A DNA stretch of 64,000 bases from NCBI RefSeq assembly GCF_004121055.1, contig NZ_PYAL01000008.1, forward strand, positions 1 through 64,000. Reading direction: 5' to 3'. Of this stretch, positions 1 to 7,986 are shown in pieces. The stretch is from Achromobacter aloeverae. Its GTDB lineage: Bacteria; Pseudomonadota; Gammaproteobacteria; Burkholderiales; Burkholderiaceae_B. The notes under the pieces are model-generated. The model saw only the letters and a list, made by a program, of their open reading frames with translations, ran no database searches and was not told the origin of the DNA. A program made the translations under genes and the position numbers. Position 1 is the first letter of the stretch; each line of letters starts with the position of its first letter.

Positions 1-219
1 GCCGTTGGTGATGACGCCGACCAGGTTGCCGCGGCTGGTGTAGCGCACCGCGTTGACGGGGTCCGCGACGATTTCCTCACAGGCCGCCGCCACACCGGGC
101 GTGTACGCCAGCGCCAGGTCGCGCTGGTTGGTCAGTTGTTTGGTGGGCGTAACCGAAACTTTGCCGGGGCGGCCCTGCTCGTGATATTCGAGCGCGGCCT
201 TGCGTAAATTGGCGTCCAT
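1..219 (-). CDS. maeB: NADP-dependent malic enzyme, N-terminal part (cut by window edge)
   Basis: Only the first 73 codons lie in the window; the gene runs off the left edge. The protein begins MDANLRKAALEYHEQGRPGK and continues with a TPGVAAACEEI block and a TSRGNLVGVITNG block. These are the N-terminal signatures of the large bacterial NADP malic enzymes, which oxidatively decarboxylate malate to pyruvate and usually carry a C-terminal phosphotransacetylase-like domain (out of view here). The ATG is the natural start, although the Shine-Dalgarno before it is weak. The FAD-oxidase-like gene lies upstream in the same direction, about 100 bp away. The maeB-type assignment rests on the start region alone. 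Confidence 0.85.
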   Translation of the reverse strand, partial: MDANLRKAALEYHEQGRPGKVSVTPTKQLTNQRDLALAYTPGVAAACEEIVADPVNAVRYTSRGNLVGVITNG

Positions 220-320
220 GATCGCTTTCAGGGTGGAAAAACTGGCAACAATGTTACTCCTTGCCATCCGGATGCAGCGCCGGGTGTGTCAAAACCGGCG
301 CTGGGAGCCATGGCCGCGCG

Positions 321-1337
321 CTAGGGCGTCGGCGCGTCCGGAAACAGGCCGGCCGGGTCGAAAACGTCCTTGATATGCGCGTCCAGGGCTCGCGCCTCGG
401 CGGGATAGGCAGGCGCCTCGCCGCCGTCCGCGTCCTTGGTCAAGTCCGCGGACGGGCAGGCCGCCGGCGACGTCACGGCCCCGCCGGCTGCGGACCGCTC
501 GTGGTCCGGCACGGCCTGCAACACCACGCTCTCCACCCACGCCAGCGCGCCCTCGTGGCCCGCCAGCAGGCCCGCGAGGTTGGCCTCCGCCGGCGGTGGC
601 GGCATCAAGGCATCGAGACGGTAGCGCGCCGGCCAACGCGCCTGGGCGCGGCACCAGCCCGCCCCCGCGCGCGTCGACAGGGTATACAAGGCTGGGATCA
701 ACGCCTGCCCCGAGGCGCTGCGCAGCGGCAATCCGCCGCTGGCGCCGAACGGCCCCAGCGTCTCCAGCGCGCCATCCGCCAACATGGCGTCAACGCTGAC
801 CAGGCCGGGCGGGCAGGCGAACCTCCCGCTGCCGGCCCCGCGGCGACGTCCCGCCAGCCAGGCCGCCACCGTCATGTCCGCCGGCAGCGCCGCGAATTGC
901 GCCAGGCCCGCATCGGCCAGCATGGCCATGGTGACCCCCGGCGCCGCGCGCCAGCGCGCCGCGGACGCGGATGCCGACGACGGCGACACATCGTCCAGGC
1001 ATCGCAACGTATCGAGCGCCCGAGGATCCACCCATAGGCAGGAGCGCCCCGCCGCCTGGCCGCGCGTCCCCGCCAAGGCCATGGCGACGCCATGCTCGGC
1101 GCATAGCGCACGTGCCGCGCGCACGTCCGCCAGGGACGCGGGCCGCCAATGGGCAGCGGCCGATGCCGTGGCGGAGGCGGCCGGCGCGGCGGGCGATGGC
1201 GCCGATGCAGGAACCGACCCGGCGTCCATTGCCTGCAATTCTCCCTCGCAGGCACGCCGCAAGCGTCGCAAAAAAACTGTCCACGGCGTTTCCGGCGGTC
1301 GACGGCCCATCAGAAACGCTCGGCGCGCTGCCTCCAC
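321..1337 (-). CDS. GlcE-like FAD-binding oxidase homologue, degenerate
   Basis: About 338 residues. The C-terminus contains DAHIKDVFDPAGLFPD, which matches the closing motif of VAO/GlcD-GlcE type FAD-linked oxidases. A region near residues 62-100 (HWRPASLADVRAARALCAEH, then AGTRGQ and LWVDPRALDTL) aligns in outline with the FAD-binding half of GlcE. The usual glycine-rich PGG loop is not evident, so FAD binding is uncertain. An Ala/Pro/Ser-rich linker precedes the domain. The start is taken as a GTG eight bases after an AAAGGAG sequence; a longer reading to 1457 and a shorter ATG at 1229 are possible. No glcD or glcF lies beside it, so a glycolate oxidase role is not supported. It is upstream of maeB in the same direction. 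Confidence 0.55.
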   Translation of the reverse strand: MEAARRAFLMGRRPPETPWTVFLRRLRRACEGELQAMDAGSVPASAPSPAAPAASATASAAAHWRPASLADVRAARALCAEHGVAMALAGTRGQAAGRSCLWVDPRALDTLRCLDDVSPSSASASAARWRAAPGVTMAMLADAGLAQFAALPADMTVAAWLAGRRRGAGSGRFACPPGLVSVDAMLADGALETLGPFGASGGLPLRSASGQALIPALYTLSTRAGAGWCRAQARWPARYRLDALMPPPPAEANLAGLLAGHEGALAWVESVVLQAVPDHERSAAGGAVTSPAACPSADLTKDADGGEAPAYPAEARALDAHIKDVFDPAGLFPDAPTP

Positions 1338-1524
1338 TACAATCACTCCTTTCGGCCCGGACGATTTTCGTTCAGCGCCCACGTTTTCATGCCAGCCGGC
1401 CACGAAGTCGCGTGGACGGCCGCCGGTTCGCTTCCCCGCCAGCCTGGACCGGCCCACTTTGTTCTTGTTCCGGCGCCTGCTCGCGCTGGCGCCCAGTCCT
1501 CACGTTTCCGCCTCGAGAATCACC

Positions 1525-2703
1525 ATGCCACGCCTTGCCTCCCGCACCCAGGACTTCCTGACCTTCCAGGTGGTCGAACTGTTCAAGCAGGCGCAGGCGC
1601 TACAGGCGGCGGGCCGGGACATCATCAGCCTGGGCATCGGCGAACCCGACTTTACCGCGCCGCCCCAGGTGGTGGAAGCCTTGGAACGCGCCGCCCGTGC
1701 CGGCCTCAGTGGCTATAGCGCGCCCGCCGGGCTCTCGGCCCTGCGCGAAGCCATCGCCCACTACTACGAAACGGAGTTCGGCGCCCGCGTCGATCCTTCC
1801 CGGGTGATCGTGACCAACGGCGCCTCGGGCGCCCTGGCCCTGGCCTGCGCGGCACTGGTCAATCCGGGCGCCGGCGTCATGATGCCCGACCCCTCCTACC
1901 CCGCCAACAGCAATTTCGTCCTGGCCAGCGGCGGCCGGCCGCAATTGGTGCCCAGCACGGCCGCCAAGCGCTACCAATTGTCGGCGCGGGACGTACGGGA
2001 AAACTGGAAACCGCATACCCAGGGGGTGCTGATCGCGTCGCCCAGCAATCCCACCGGCACATCGGTGGCGCCGGCCGAATTGGCCGAACTGCTGCGCGAA
2101 GTGCGGGAACGCGACGGCTATACCCTGATGGACGAAATCTACCTGGGCCTGTCCTACGAACAGGCGCCCCGCTCGGCGCTGACGCTGGACGACGACATCG
2201 TCGTCATCAACAGCTTCTCCAAGTACTTCACCATGACGGGCTGGCGCCTGGGCTGGCTGATCGTGCCGCAGGATATAGCGGGCATCGTCGAGAAAATGGC
2301 CGCCAGCCTGCATATCTGCGCGCCGACCCTGGCCCAGCACGCGGCGCTGGCCTGCTTCCTGCCCGATACCCTCAAGGTCTACCAGCAGCGGCGCGAGGCC
2401 TTTCGCCAGCGTCGAGATTTCCTGCTACAGGCCTTCGACGGCATGGACCTGAGGGTGCCGGTCAAGCCGGACGGCGCCTTCTATATCTATGCCGATCTTT
2501 CCAACCAGGGCCTGGACAGCACCACGTTCTCGCACCGCCTGCTGCACGAATCCGGCGTGGCGGCCGTGCCGGGGGTGGATTTCGGCCCGGCCCATGGCCA
2601 TCACACCATGCGCTTCGCCTACACCGTGGGCCTGGACCGGCTGGAAGAGGCGGCGACGCGCATAGGTGCGTTCCTGGAAACCTTGCGCGAGCCGGCACTA
2701 TAA
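1525..2703 (+). CDS. Class I/II PLP-dependent aminotransferase
   Basis: A 392-residue fold-type I aminotransferase. Visible motifs are GEPDF at about 39-43, NGASGALAL at 98-106, SNPTG at 174-178 (Asn175 contacts PLP), the DEIY block at 203-206, and SFSKYFTMTGWRLGW at 230-244. In the last block Lys233 should form the Schiff base and Arg241 should bind the substrate carboxylate. This is the aspartate/alanine/aromatic aminotransferase subgroup; the exact substrate cannot be read from sequence. The ATG at 1525 is chosen because the protein then begins at the conserved family N-terminus; the longer open frame upstream is antisense to the GlcE-like gene. It is divergent from that gene, and a TACAAT -10-like hexamer at 1338-1343 could start its transcript. 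Confidence 0.9.
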   Translation: MPRLASRTQDFLTFQVVELFKQAQALQAAGRDIISLGIGEPDFTAPPQVVEALERAARAGLSGYSAPAGLSALREAIAHYYETEFGARVDPSRVIVTNGASGALALACAALVNPGAGVMMPDPSYPANSNFVLASGGRPQLVPSTAAKRYQLSARDVRENWKPHTQGVLIASPSNPTGTSVAPAELAELLREVRERDGYTLMDEIYLGLSYEQAPRSALTLDDDIVVINSFSKYFTMTGWRLGWLIVPQDIAGIVEKMAASLHICAPTLAQHAALACFLPDTLKVYQQRREAFRQRRDFLLQAFDGMDLRVPVKPDGAFYIYADLSNQGLDSTTFSHRLLHESGVAAVPGVDFGPAHGHHTMRFAYTVGLDRLEEAATRIGAFLETLREPAL

Positions 2704-2774
2704 GGCCGTGGACCTATACGGCCGATGGACCTGTACGGCCGTGGACCCATACGGCCGTGGACTGTAGCGCCGTG
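2701..2774. repeat. Imperfect 16-17 bp tandem repeat after a stop codon
   Basis: Immediately after the aminotransferase stop codon there are four imperfect copies of a 16-17 bp unit related to GGCCGTGGACCTATAC. A partial fifth copy (GCCGTG) follows. Copies differ by single substitutions or one-base indels. It lies between the aminotransferase and the convergent transglycosylase gene. Confidence 0.85.
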
Positions 2775-2803
2775 AGTCCCCGGCCCCTCGAACCCGAGCC
2801 GGA

Positions 2804-3646
2804 TCAGTCGCGCGCCAGCGGGATGCCGGACGCCACCGCCAGCCGGCGGCGCTCGGCGAGCACCTTGTCGCCATAGCCGCCATCGTTGGGGCCGCTGGCG
2901 CCCACGTAGCAGGCCAAGCCGCCGGACACCGAGCCGCGGCGGCCGATGCAATCCTTGAGGATGCCGGCGCCGACCCGGATGTTCGCCACGGGATCCAGCG
3001 CGCCGTTCTTGCTGCCCAAGGTGTCGAACTTGGAACGGTGCACACTGGTCATGACCTGCATCAGCCCCTGGGCCCCGACGCTGCTTTCCGCGAAGGGGTT
3101 GTAGCGCGACTCGATGGCGATGACGGCCAGCAGCAGCAGGGGATCCACCTTCAGGTCGCGGCCCACCTTGTAGGAGGTATTGACCAGCACGCCGGTGGCG
3201 TCATAAGCCACCTTGTACTTGCGCGATATGTAATTGCGCAGGGCTTCGACCTGCGCACTGGTGGCGGCAACGTCCACGCGCGCCCGCGCGGCCGCCGGCG
3301 GATGGGGCAACGGAGTCAGGTATCCCGTGGCATTGCTGCCGGTCGTATCGGGCACGACCATGGCCACCGCGGCCCCGGTGTCGATATCCAGGTCGCCGGC
3401 GAGCAGGCCGTCCTGGTCCGAAGACGCATTGGACGGAACGGAACTTGGCGCAAGCGCCGTCAGCAAGGCTTTGTGCACCTGCAAGGCCTGGTCGCGCAGA
3501 CCGGGCAAGGCAAATCCCATGCTTACCGTCACGATGACCGCGATACCCAGGTAGACCGAGCAAATACGCAGCCATTCGGCAAGATAGCGATGCACTCCTT
3601 GTGCCAGGTGCCTGAAGAGGACACTGGCGGCTGACGCATCGGGCAT
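2804..3646 (-). CDS. Membrane-anchored lytic transglycosylase (SLT domain)
   Basis: About 280 residues. A hydrophobic segment at about 30-50 (VYLGIAVIVTVSMGFALPGL) should anchor it in the inner membrane, followed by a low-complexity linker. A C-terminal SLT/lysozyme-like domain follows, with AIESRYNP around 177-184, in which Glu179 is the probable catalytic acid, and the GAQGLMQVM motif just after. Such enzymes cleave the MurNAc-GlcNAc bond of peptidoglycan to give anhydro-muropeptides. The ATG at 3646 is chosen because an AGGAGG sits five bases upstream; the frame stays open to 3745 without a better signal. It is divergent from ubiD and convergent with the aminotransferase gene. Confidence 0.88.
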   Translation of the reverse strand: MPDASAASVLFRHLAQGVHRYLAEWLRICSVYLGIAVIVTVSMGFALPGLRDQALQVHKALLTALAPSSVPSNASSDQDGLLAGDLDIDTGAAVAMVVPDTTGSNATGYLTPLPHPPAAARARVDVAATSAQVEALRNYISRKYKVAYDATGVLVNTSYKVGRDLKVDPLLLLAVIAIESRYNPFAESSVGAQGLMQVMTSVHRSKFDTLGSKNGALDPVANIRVGAGILKDCIGRRGSVSGGLACYVGASGPNDGGYGDKVLAERRRLAVASGIPLARD

Positions 3647-3781
3647 GGAAACCTCCTGCGTGAGTAGAAAAGGGAGGGTGATGTTAACCTTTATCGCGGG
3701 ACGCGTATGTAACCAAGCCTCTAATAGGGTTGCAACTTTGCGCAATTTAACCTAACTCTCCTTCATCTTCCCGGGATTGCA

Positions 3782-5326
3782 GTGAAATACCGAGACCTCA
3801 GAGACTTCATCGCCCAACTTGAATCGCGCGGCGACCTCAAACGTATCCAGACGGCGGTCTCGACGCGCCTGGAAATGACCGAAATCGGCGACCGCGTGCT
3901 CCGCGCCGGCGGGCCGGCGCTGCTTTTCGAGAACGCCCAGCATGATGGCAAGCCGGCCGGCATGCCGGTATTGACCAATCTGTTCGGCACCCCGCAGCGG
4001 GTCGCCTGGGGCATGGGCGCCACCGATGTCGCCGCCCTGCGCGACACGGGCGAATTGCTGGCTTCGCTGCGCGAGCCGGAAGCACCGAAGGGCCTGCGCG
4101 ACGCCTTCGCCAAGGTGTCCATGCTGAAGTCGGCGCTTTGGGACATGAGTCCGAAGGCCGTGCGTGGGGCGGCCTGCCAGGAAATCGTGCTGGAAGGCCA
4201 GGATGTCGACCTGGGGCGCCTGCCGCTGCAAGCCTGCTGGCCTGGCGACGTGGCGCCGCTGCTGACCTGGGGGCTGGTGGTCACGCGCGGCCCCAATGCC
4301 AAGCGCCAGAATCTGGGCATCTACCGCCAGCAACCCATCGGCCGCAATAAATTGATCATGCGCTGGCTGTCGCACCGCGGCGGCGCGCTGGACTTTCGCG
4401 ACCACGCCCAGGCCTATCCCGGCCAGCCTTTTCCCATCGCGGTGGCGCTGGGCGCCGACCCCGCCACCATACTCGGCGCCGTCACGCCGGTGCCGGATAC
4501 GCTGTCCGAGTACCAGTTCGCCGGCCTGCTGCGCGGCTCCCGCACCGAAGTCACGCAGGCCTTGGGCAGCAAGCTGTCGGTGCCCGCCTACGCCGAAATC
4601 GTGCTGGAGGGCCATTTGCTGCCGGCCAGCGACCCCCGTGCGGTGGCGCCGGCGGTGCCCGAGGGCGTCAACCCGCCGCCGGACACCGGCTACGAAATGG
4701 CGCTGGAGGGTCCCTACGGCGACCATACCGGCTACTACAACGAACGCGACTGGTTCCCGGTATTCACCGTCGACCGCATCACCATGCGGCGCAACCCGAT
4801 CTACCACTCGACCTATACCGGCAAGCCGCCCGACGAACCGGCCGTGCTGGGCGTGGCGCTGAACGAAGTCTTCGTGCCCCTGTTGCGGCGCCAGTTGCCC
4901 GAAATCGTCGATTTCTACCTGCCGCCGGAAGGGTGCAGCTACCGCCTGGCGGTGGTGTCCATCCGCAAGCATTACCCCGGCCACGCCAAGCGGGTCATGT
5001 TCGGCCTGTGGAGCATCCTGCGCCAGTTCATGTACACCAAGTTCATCGTGGTGGTGGACGAGGACATCGATCCGCGCGACTGGAAGGAAGTGGTCTGGGC
5101 GATGACCACCCGCATGGACCCGGTGCGCGATACCACGCTGGTGGAGCACACGCCCATCGACTACCTGGATTTCGCGTCGCCGGTCTCCGGCCTGGGCGGG
5201 AAGATGGGCCTGGACGCCACCAACAAATGGCCCGGCGAAACCCAGCGCGAGTGGGGCACCCCCATCGTCATGGACAAGGCGGTCAAGGACCGGGTCGACG
5301 CCATCTGGGGCGAACTGGGGCTATAG
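3782..5326 (+). CDS. ubiD: UbiD family 3-octaprenyl-4-hydroxybenzoate decarboxylase
   Basis: 514 residues, close to the length of ubiquinone-pathway UbiD proteins (about 490-510). The sequence starts [21 protein letters not shown], typical of UbiD, and carries the conserved [25 protein letters not shown], and [11 protein letters not shown] blocks. A C-terminal [20 protein letters not shown] segment is also conserved. It should decarboxylate the octaprenyl hydroxybenzoate intermediate of ubiquinone synthesis using prenylated FMN, which is made by UbiX elsewhere. The start is GTG at 3782, giving MKYRDL; no in-frame ATG fits better. It is expressed divergently from the transglycosylase and followed by a repeat-rich spacer. 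Confidence 0.95.
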   Translation: MKYRDLRDFIAQLESRGDLKRIQTAVSTRLEMTEIGDRVLRAGGPALLFENAQHDGKPAGMPVLTNLFGTPQRVAWGMGATDVAALRDTGELLASLREPEAPKGLRDAFAKVSMLKSALWDMSPKAVRGAACQEIVLEGQDVDLGRLPLQACWPGDVAPLLTWGLVVTRGPNAKRQNLGIYRQQPIGRNKLIMRWLSHRGGALDFRDHAQAYPGQPFPIAVALGADPATILGAVTPVPDTLSEYQFAGLLRGSRTEVTQALGSKLSVPAYAEIVLEGHLLPASDPRAVAPAVPEGVNPPPDTGYEMALEGPYGDHTGYYNERDWFPVFTVDRITMRRNPIYHSTYTGKPPDEPAVLGVALNEVFVPLLRRQLPEIVDFYLPPEGCSYRLAVVSIRKHYPGHAKRVMFGLWSILRQFMYTKFIVVVDEDIDPRDWKEVVWAMTTRMDPVRDTTLVEHTPIDYLDFASPVSGLGGKMGLDATNKWPGETQREWGTPIVMDKAVKDRVDAIWGELGL

Positions 5327-5461
5327 GGCAGTAGGGCCATAGGGCCATAAGGCCAAAAGGGCTGTAGATATAGGTGCGGGCGGGCCAACATGATCCACGT
5401 CGTGATCCACGTCGGCCCGTCTAGGCCATATCGCGTTGGCCCGTCCAGGCTGTCCAGGTCC
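5327..5461. repeat. Short tandem repeats in ubiD downstream spacer
   Basis: The spacer begins with about four imperfect copies of a 9-base unit related to AGGGCCATA straight after the ubiD stop. Near 5390-5415 two copies of TGATCCACGTC follow back to back, then two similar GGCCCGTC elements. No open reading frame or T-tailed hairpin was recognised. The pattern resembles the repeat after 2703 but uses another unit. Confidence 0.7.
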
Positions 5462-5851
5462 CTATGGACCCCTAGCGTGGCTTTCGTCGCTGTCGTCGCG
5501 CTTTTCACGCCAGACGCGCAGCGCTTGCCAGCCCACCAGGGCGCCGGCGGCCAGCTTGAGCAGCTTGGACTTCCGGTTACCCCCCATGACCAGCGCGGAC
5601 GCGCTGGACAACACCATGGGATAACGCCTCAACAAGCCAAACACCTGCCACGCCAGCCTGCTGCCGCCACCGCCGCCTGCCAGGCCTTTCAGGCTGGCGG
5701 GCAGCATGTTACGCACCAGGTGCGAAGGGGACAAGGCCACCCCGGCTTCGGCCAGGTGATGCACCAGCGCTTCGCGCTCGACGGCCGCCTTGGCACGCAG
5801 CAATTCCAGGCGGACGGCGCGATCGATGGCGGGGGAAAGTTTCTTGCTCAT
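5462..5851 (-). CDS. YqjK-like small protein, third gene of a yqjD-yqjE-yqjK-type operon
   Basis: 129 residues, basic, starting MSKKLSPAIDRAVRLELLRA. The C-terminal half (RRYPMVLSSASALV then KLAAGALVGWQALRVWREKRD) resembles the end of E. coli YqjK in charge pattern and aromatic spacing, with one weak membrane-associated segment. The family role is unknown. The start has AGGGGG six bases upstream. It follows the YqjE-like gene by 12 bp, so the two are almost certainly cotranscribed. The name is by context and resemblance, not by a search; a lineage-specific hypothetical protein is the alternative. Confidence 0.7.
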   Translation of the reverse strand: MSKKLSPAIDRAVRLELLRAKAAVEREALVHHLAEAGVALSPSHLVRNMLPASLKGLAGGGGGSRLAWQVFGLLRRYPMVLSSASALVMGGNRKSKLLKLAAGALVGWQALRVWREKRDDSDESHARGP

Positions 5852-5863
5852 CCAGACCCCCTA

Positions 5864-6304
5864 TCAAAAACGCTCGCGCCGGGCCGCGCGGGCATGCGCG
5901 GCCGCCTCTTCGGCCGCTTCCTCGGCTTGCGCCGCGGCCCGGACACGATCGAGCAGTTGCACGTCCCGCCCCAGTTCTTCCAGGGTGGCGGCGAAGGGCG
6001 CCGGCCCGTGCACCAGATGACGCCAGACGACGGCAAGCAGGATGACACCCAGCACGGCATAGCCGCCCGCCAGCGCGCCCAGCGCCATATAGCGCGAGTC
6101 CGTGGGCCAGAAATAAACGGCCACCAGGATGGAAAACACCAGCACGGCCAGCGTCAGGAACAGCAGGGCCGCGAACGACAGCCCCAGCAGACGCAATAAC
6201 CGGCCCTGTTCGACGCGGGCCTCCAGCGTCAGCAGTTCGAAACGCGTGCGGCCCAGCTCGACCAGGCTGGAGGCAACGCCCAGCAGGGATTTTCGAATAG
6301 CCAT
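5864..6304 (-). CDS. YqjE-like inner-membrane protein (phage holin superfamily III fold, DUF1469)
   Basis: About 146 residues. A short amphipathic N-terminus (MAIRKSLLGVASSLVELGRTRFELLTLEARVEQGR) is followed by two hydrophobic segments, LLGLSFAALLFLTLAVLVFSIL and YMALGALAGGYAVLGVILLAVV. An alanine- and glutamate-rich cytoplasmic tail ends the protein. This is the layout of the YqjE/DUF1469 family, classed with holins by topology only; nothing here suggests a prophage. The ATG at 6304 is preferred over one 15 codons upstream because it begins the conserved segment, although neither has a strong Shine-Dalgarno. Confidence 0.85.
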   Translation of the reverse strand: MAIRKSLLGVASSLVELGRTRFELLTLEARVEQGRLLRLLGLSFAALLFLTLAVLVFSILVAVYFWPTDSRYMALGALAGGYAVLGVILLAVVWRHLVHGPAPFAATLEELGRDVQLLDRVRAAAQAEEAAEEAAAHARAARRERF

Positions 6305-6432
6305 GGAGGATAGGGATGAAGAGAGAAGGAGTTGCGGCCAGCACTGCAAGCGCCGTGCCGCCCTCGCCCTCCGCCGGACAGGAAATACAGGCCGTCAAGG
6401 AAGACGGCCTGCCACCGTGAACAGCTGCGTGA

Positions 6433-6750
6433 TCAGCGGCGGCTGATCAACAGGCCCAGCAAGAGGCCGACGCCGCCGGCGATGCCGATGGCCTGCCAGG
6501 GATTGTCATGCACGTAGTCGTCGGTGGCGCGAGCCGCCTTGCGACCGCGTTCCAGCACGGCGTCCTGCACGTCGTAGAGCGTCTCGCGGGTGCGCTTCAA
6601 GGTCGCCAGGGCGCGCTCGCGCAACTCTGCAGCCTTGTCGCCGGTGGTGGACGCCGCTTCGCGCAGCAAGTCCTCGGCGTCGTTCAAACTGCTCTTGACG
6701 TTATCGATCAGGGTTTCCTTGACGGCTTCCGGGGATTTTCTCGCGTTCAT
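6433..6750 (-). CDS. YqjD/ElaB family (DUF883) membrane-anchored protein
   Basis: 105 residues. The N-terminal two thirds are a charged helical region (SLNDAEDLLREAASTTGDKA and following) likely to form coiled coil. The end is a glycine-rich membrane anchor, IGIAGGVGLLLGLLISRR, preceded by the family signature DDYVHDNPWQAIG. E. coli YqjD and ElaB tether ribosomes to the inner membrane in stationary phase; that role is family knowledge, not shown here. It is first in the three-gene operon with the YqjE-like and YqjK-like genes. A good AAGGAG precedes the start. Confidence 0.92.
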   Translation of the reverse strand: MNARKSPEAVKETLIDNVKSSLNDAEDLLREAASTTGDKAAELRERALATLKRTRETLYDVQDAVLERGRKAARATDDYVHDNPWQAIGIAGGVGLLLGLLISRR

Positions 6751-6773
6751 GTGTGCGCTCCTTGCGTTACGTG

Positions 6774-6808
6774 TCCGATGGGAACAGGCCCCGATGGGAA
6801 TAGGCCCT
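6774..6808. repeat. 16-bp imperfect duplication upstream of yqjD-like gene
   Basis: Two adjacent copies of CCGATGGGAACAGGCC, the second with one A-to-T type difference, lie about 25 bp upstream of the yqjD-like start. They are part of a 200-bp spacer in which no gene was seen. Confidence 0.7.
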
Positions 6809-6953
6809 TACCGCTCGATGATACCAGCCGGATATGCCCTGTTTGTCGGCAGCGTGACGCTTTTGCTACCGACTGCTACGGCAGAGCGGGCACATCCATG
6901 TAAGCCGCGGCGATTCCCGGCCGTTCTCAACCGGCCCGTTCAACCATATACCG

Positions 6954-7682
6954 CTATTTCAACTGCGTAATCTCCACCGACGACTTGATGCCTTGCTGGT
7001 CGATATCCTGCTTCATCACCAGGTTGACCGCCGGGCAATACCAATCGGTGACGGTGGAGGTGATGCCGGGGATGGGGATGGTCAGGCTCTTGAACGTCGC
7101 CATGGTGGGATCGGAGTTACGCTCGTACCGCACGGGGAAGCAGGTTTCCTTGCCCAGCGCGGTATCCAGGGCCTGTTTGGCGCCCACTGTCTTCTGGCCG
7201 ATGCGCACCGTCGTCGTGGGCGTGCCGCCGACGGGAGCCTCCTTGCCGATGCGCAGGCGGAAGCTGGAGCCCGGCAGCTTCTGGCCGGCCGAGAGCTTGC
7301 CGTCATAGGCAAAGAGACCGAGCATGCGCAGGTCGAACTGCCCGTCGCCGCTGGGCTGCTCGCCGGCGTTCTCGTACTTCACGAAGCTTGCCTGGCCGGA
7401 CTTGACCGTCATCAGGTAATCCAGCTTCGATTTGCCGGGCGGCAGGCCGGCATAGGAAAAAGTGGCCACCCCGTTGACACGGGCGCGGCAGTTGTCGCCA
7501 TTGGTCTTGTTGACCTCGCTGAAGGCCAGGTCGGCGCCCAATGCCAGGTTGCCCCGGCCAGTCAGTTGCACCGCCCCGCCCTCGTGCATGAAGGCGGCGT
7601 CGCAGACGCCCGCCTGCGCGGCGCCAGCGCCCAGGAACATCGCCACGGCAGCCGCCGCCAGAATCTTGGAATCAGGAAACAC
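6954..7682 (-). CDS. Secreted (periplasmic) protein of unknown function
   Basis: 242 residues with a clear signal peptide: a short N-region, the hydrophobic stretch ILAAAAVAMFLGAGAAQAG, and a likely cleavage after AQA around residue 24. The mature part has four cysteines that could form disulfides. It is beta-strand-like with repeated short polar blocks (for example RLRIGKEAPVGGTPTTTVRI). I do not recognise the family. It stands alone, divergent from cysG across an AT-rich spacer and downstream of nothing obvious. No catalytic motif was seen. Confidence 0.75.
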   Translation of the reverse strand: MFPDSKILAAAAVAMFLGAGAAQAGVCDAAFMHEGGAVQLTGRGNLALGADLAFSEVNKTNGDNCRARVNGVATFSYAGLPPGKSKLDYLMTVKSGQASFVKYENAGEQPSGDGQFDLRMLGLFAYDGKLSAGQKLPGSSFRLRIGKEAPVGGTPTTTVRIGQKTVGAKQALDTALGKETCFPVRYERNSDPTMATFKSLTIPIPGITSTVTDWYCPAVNLVMKQDIDQQGIKSSVEITQLK

Positions 7683-7986
7683 CGTCGAACCCCGCTAACC
7701 GATAGGCGCCGCTACGTCATGGAGCGGCAATCATCTGCCGATACTACACTGTCCGGCATTGCGTCAGACTCCTCCGGCCGCCAGGAAGTTTTATGCCTTG
7801 TGCATATATTTTTTGCCAGTTTTATACATTTTAATAATATTGAAATTCCCCCTTGTTCGTTCGTTCAAGGACTGAACCCTATTTAGAATGCAGTTCGCGC
7901 GTCGCTCACGCCTGTGCTGGCCGCCACGGCCCTCTCGCGGCCTTCCCCCCCATCCTCGCCAGCCACGCCGCCCTCGGATATACCTC
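7683..7986. promoter_or_regulatory. AT-rich spacer with probable cysG promoter
   Basis: This 300-bp gap contains no gene. It holds the most AT-rich stretch of the first 25 kb (7795-7850). A plausible sigma-70 promoter reads TTGCCA at 7813-7818, a 16-bp spacer, and TAATAT at 7835-7840, pointing at cysG. A weak CCTTG/CAAGG inverted repeat around 7851-7870 follows it. Confidence 0.45.

Noticed and set aside
3752-5149. 465-codon minus-strand frame across ubiD
   Set aside because: Antisense shadow; ubiD on the plus strand carries all the conserved motifs.
5864-6304. Prophage holin
   Set aside because: The holin-type name comes from topology only; neighbours are yqjD and yqjK-like genes and no phage genes are present.
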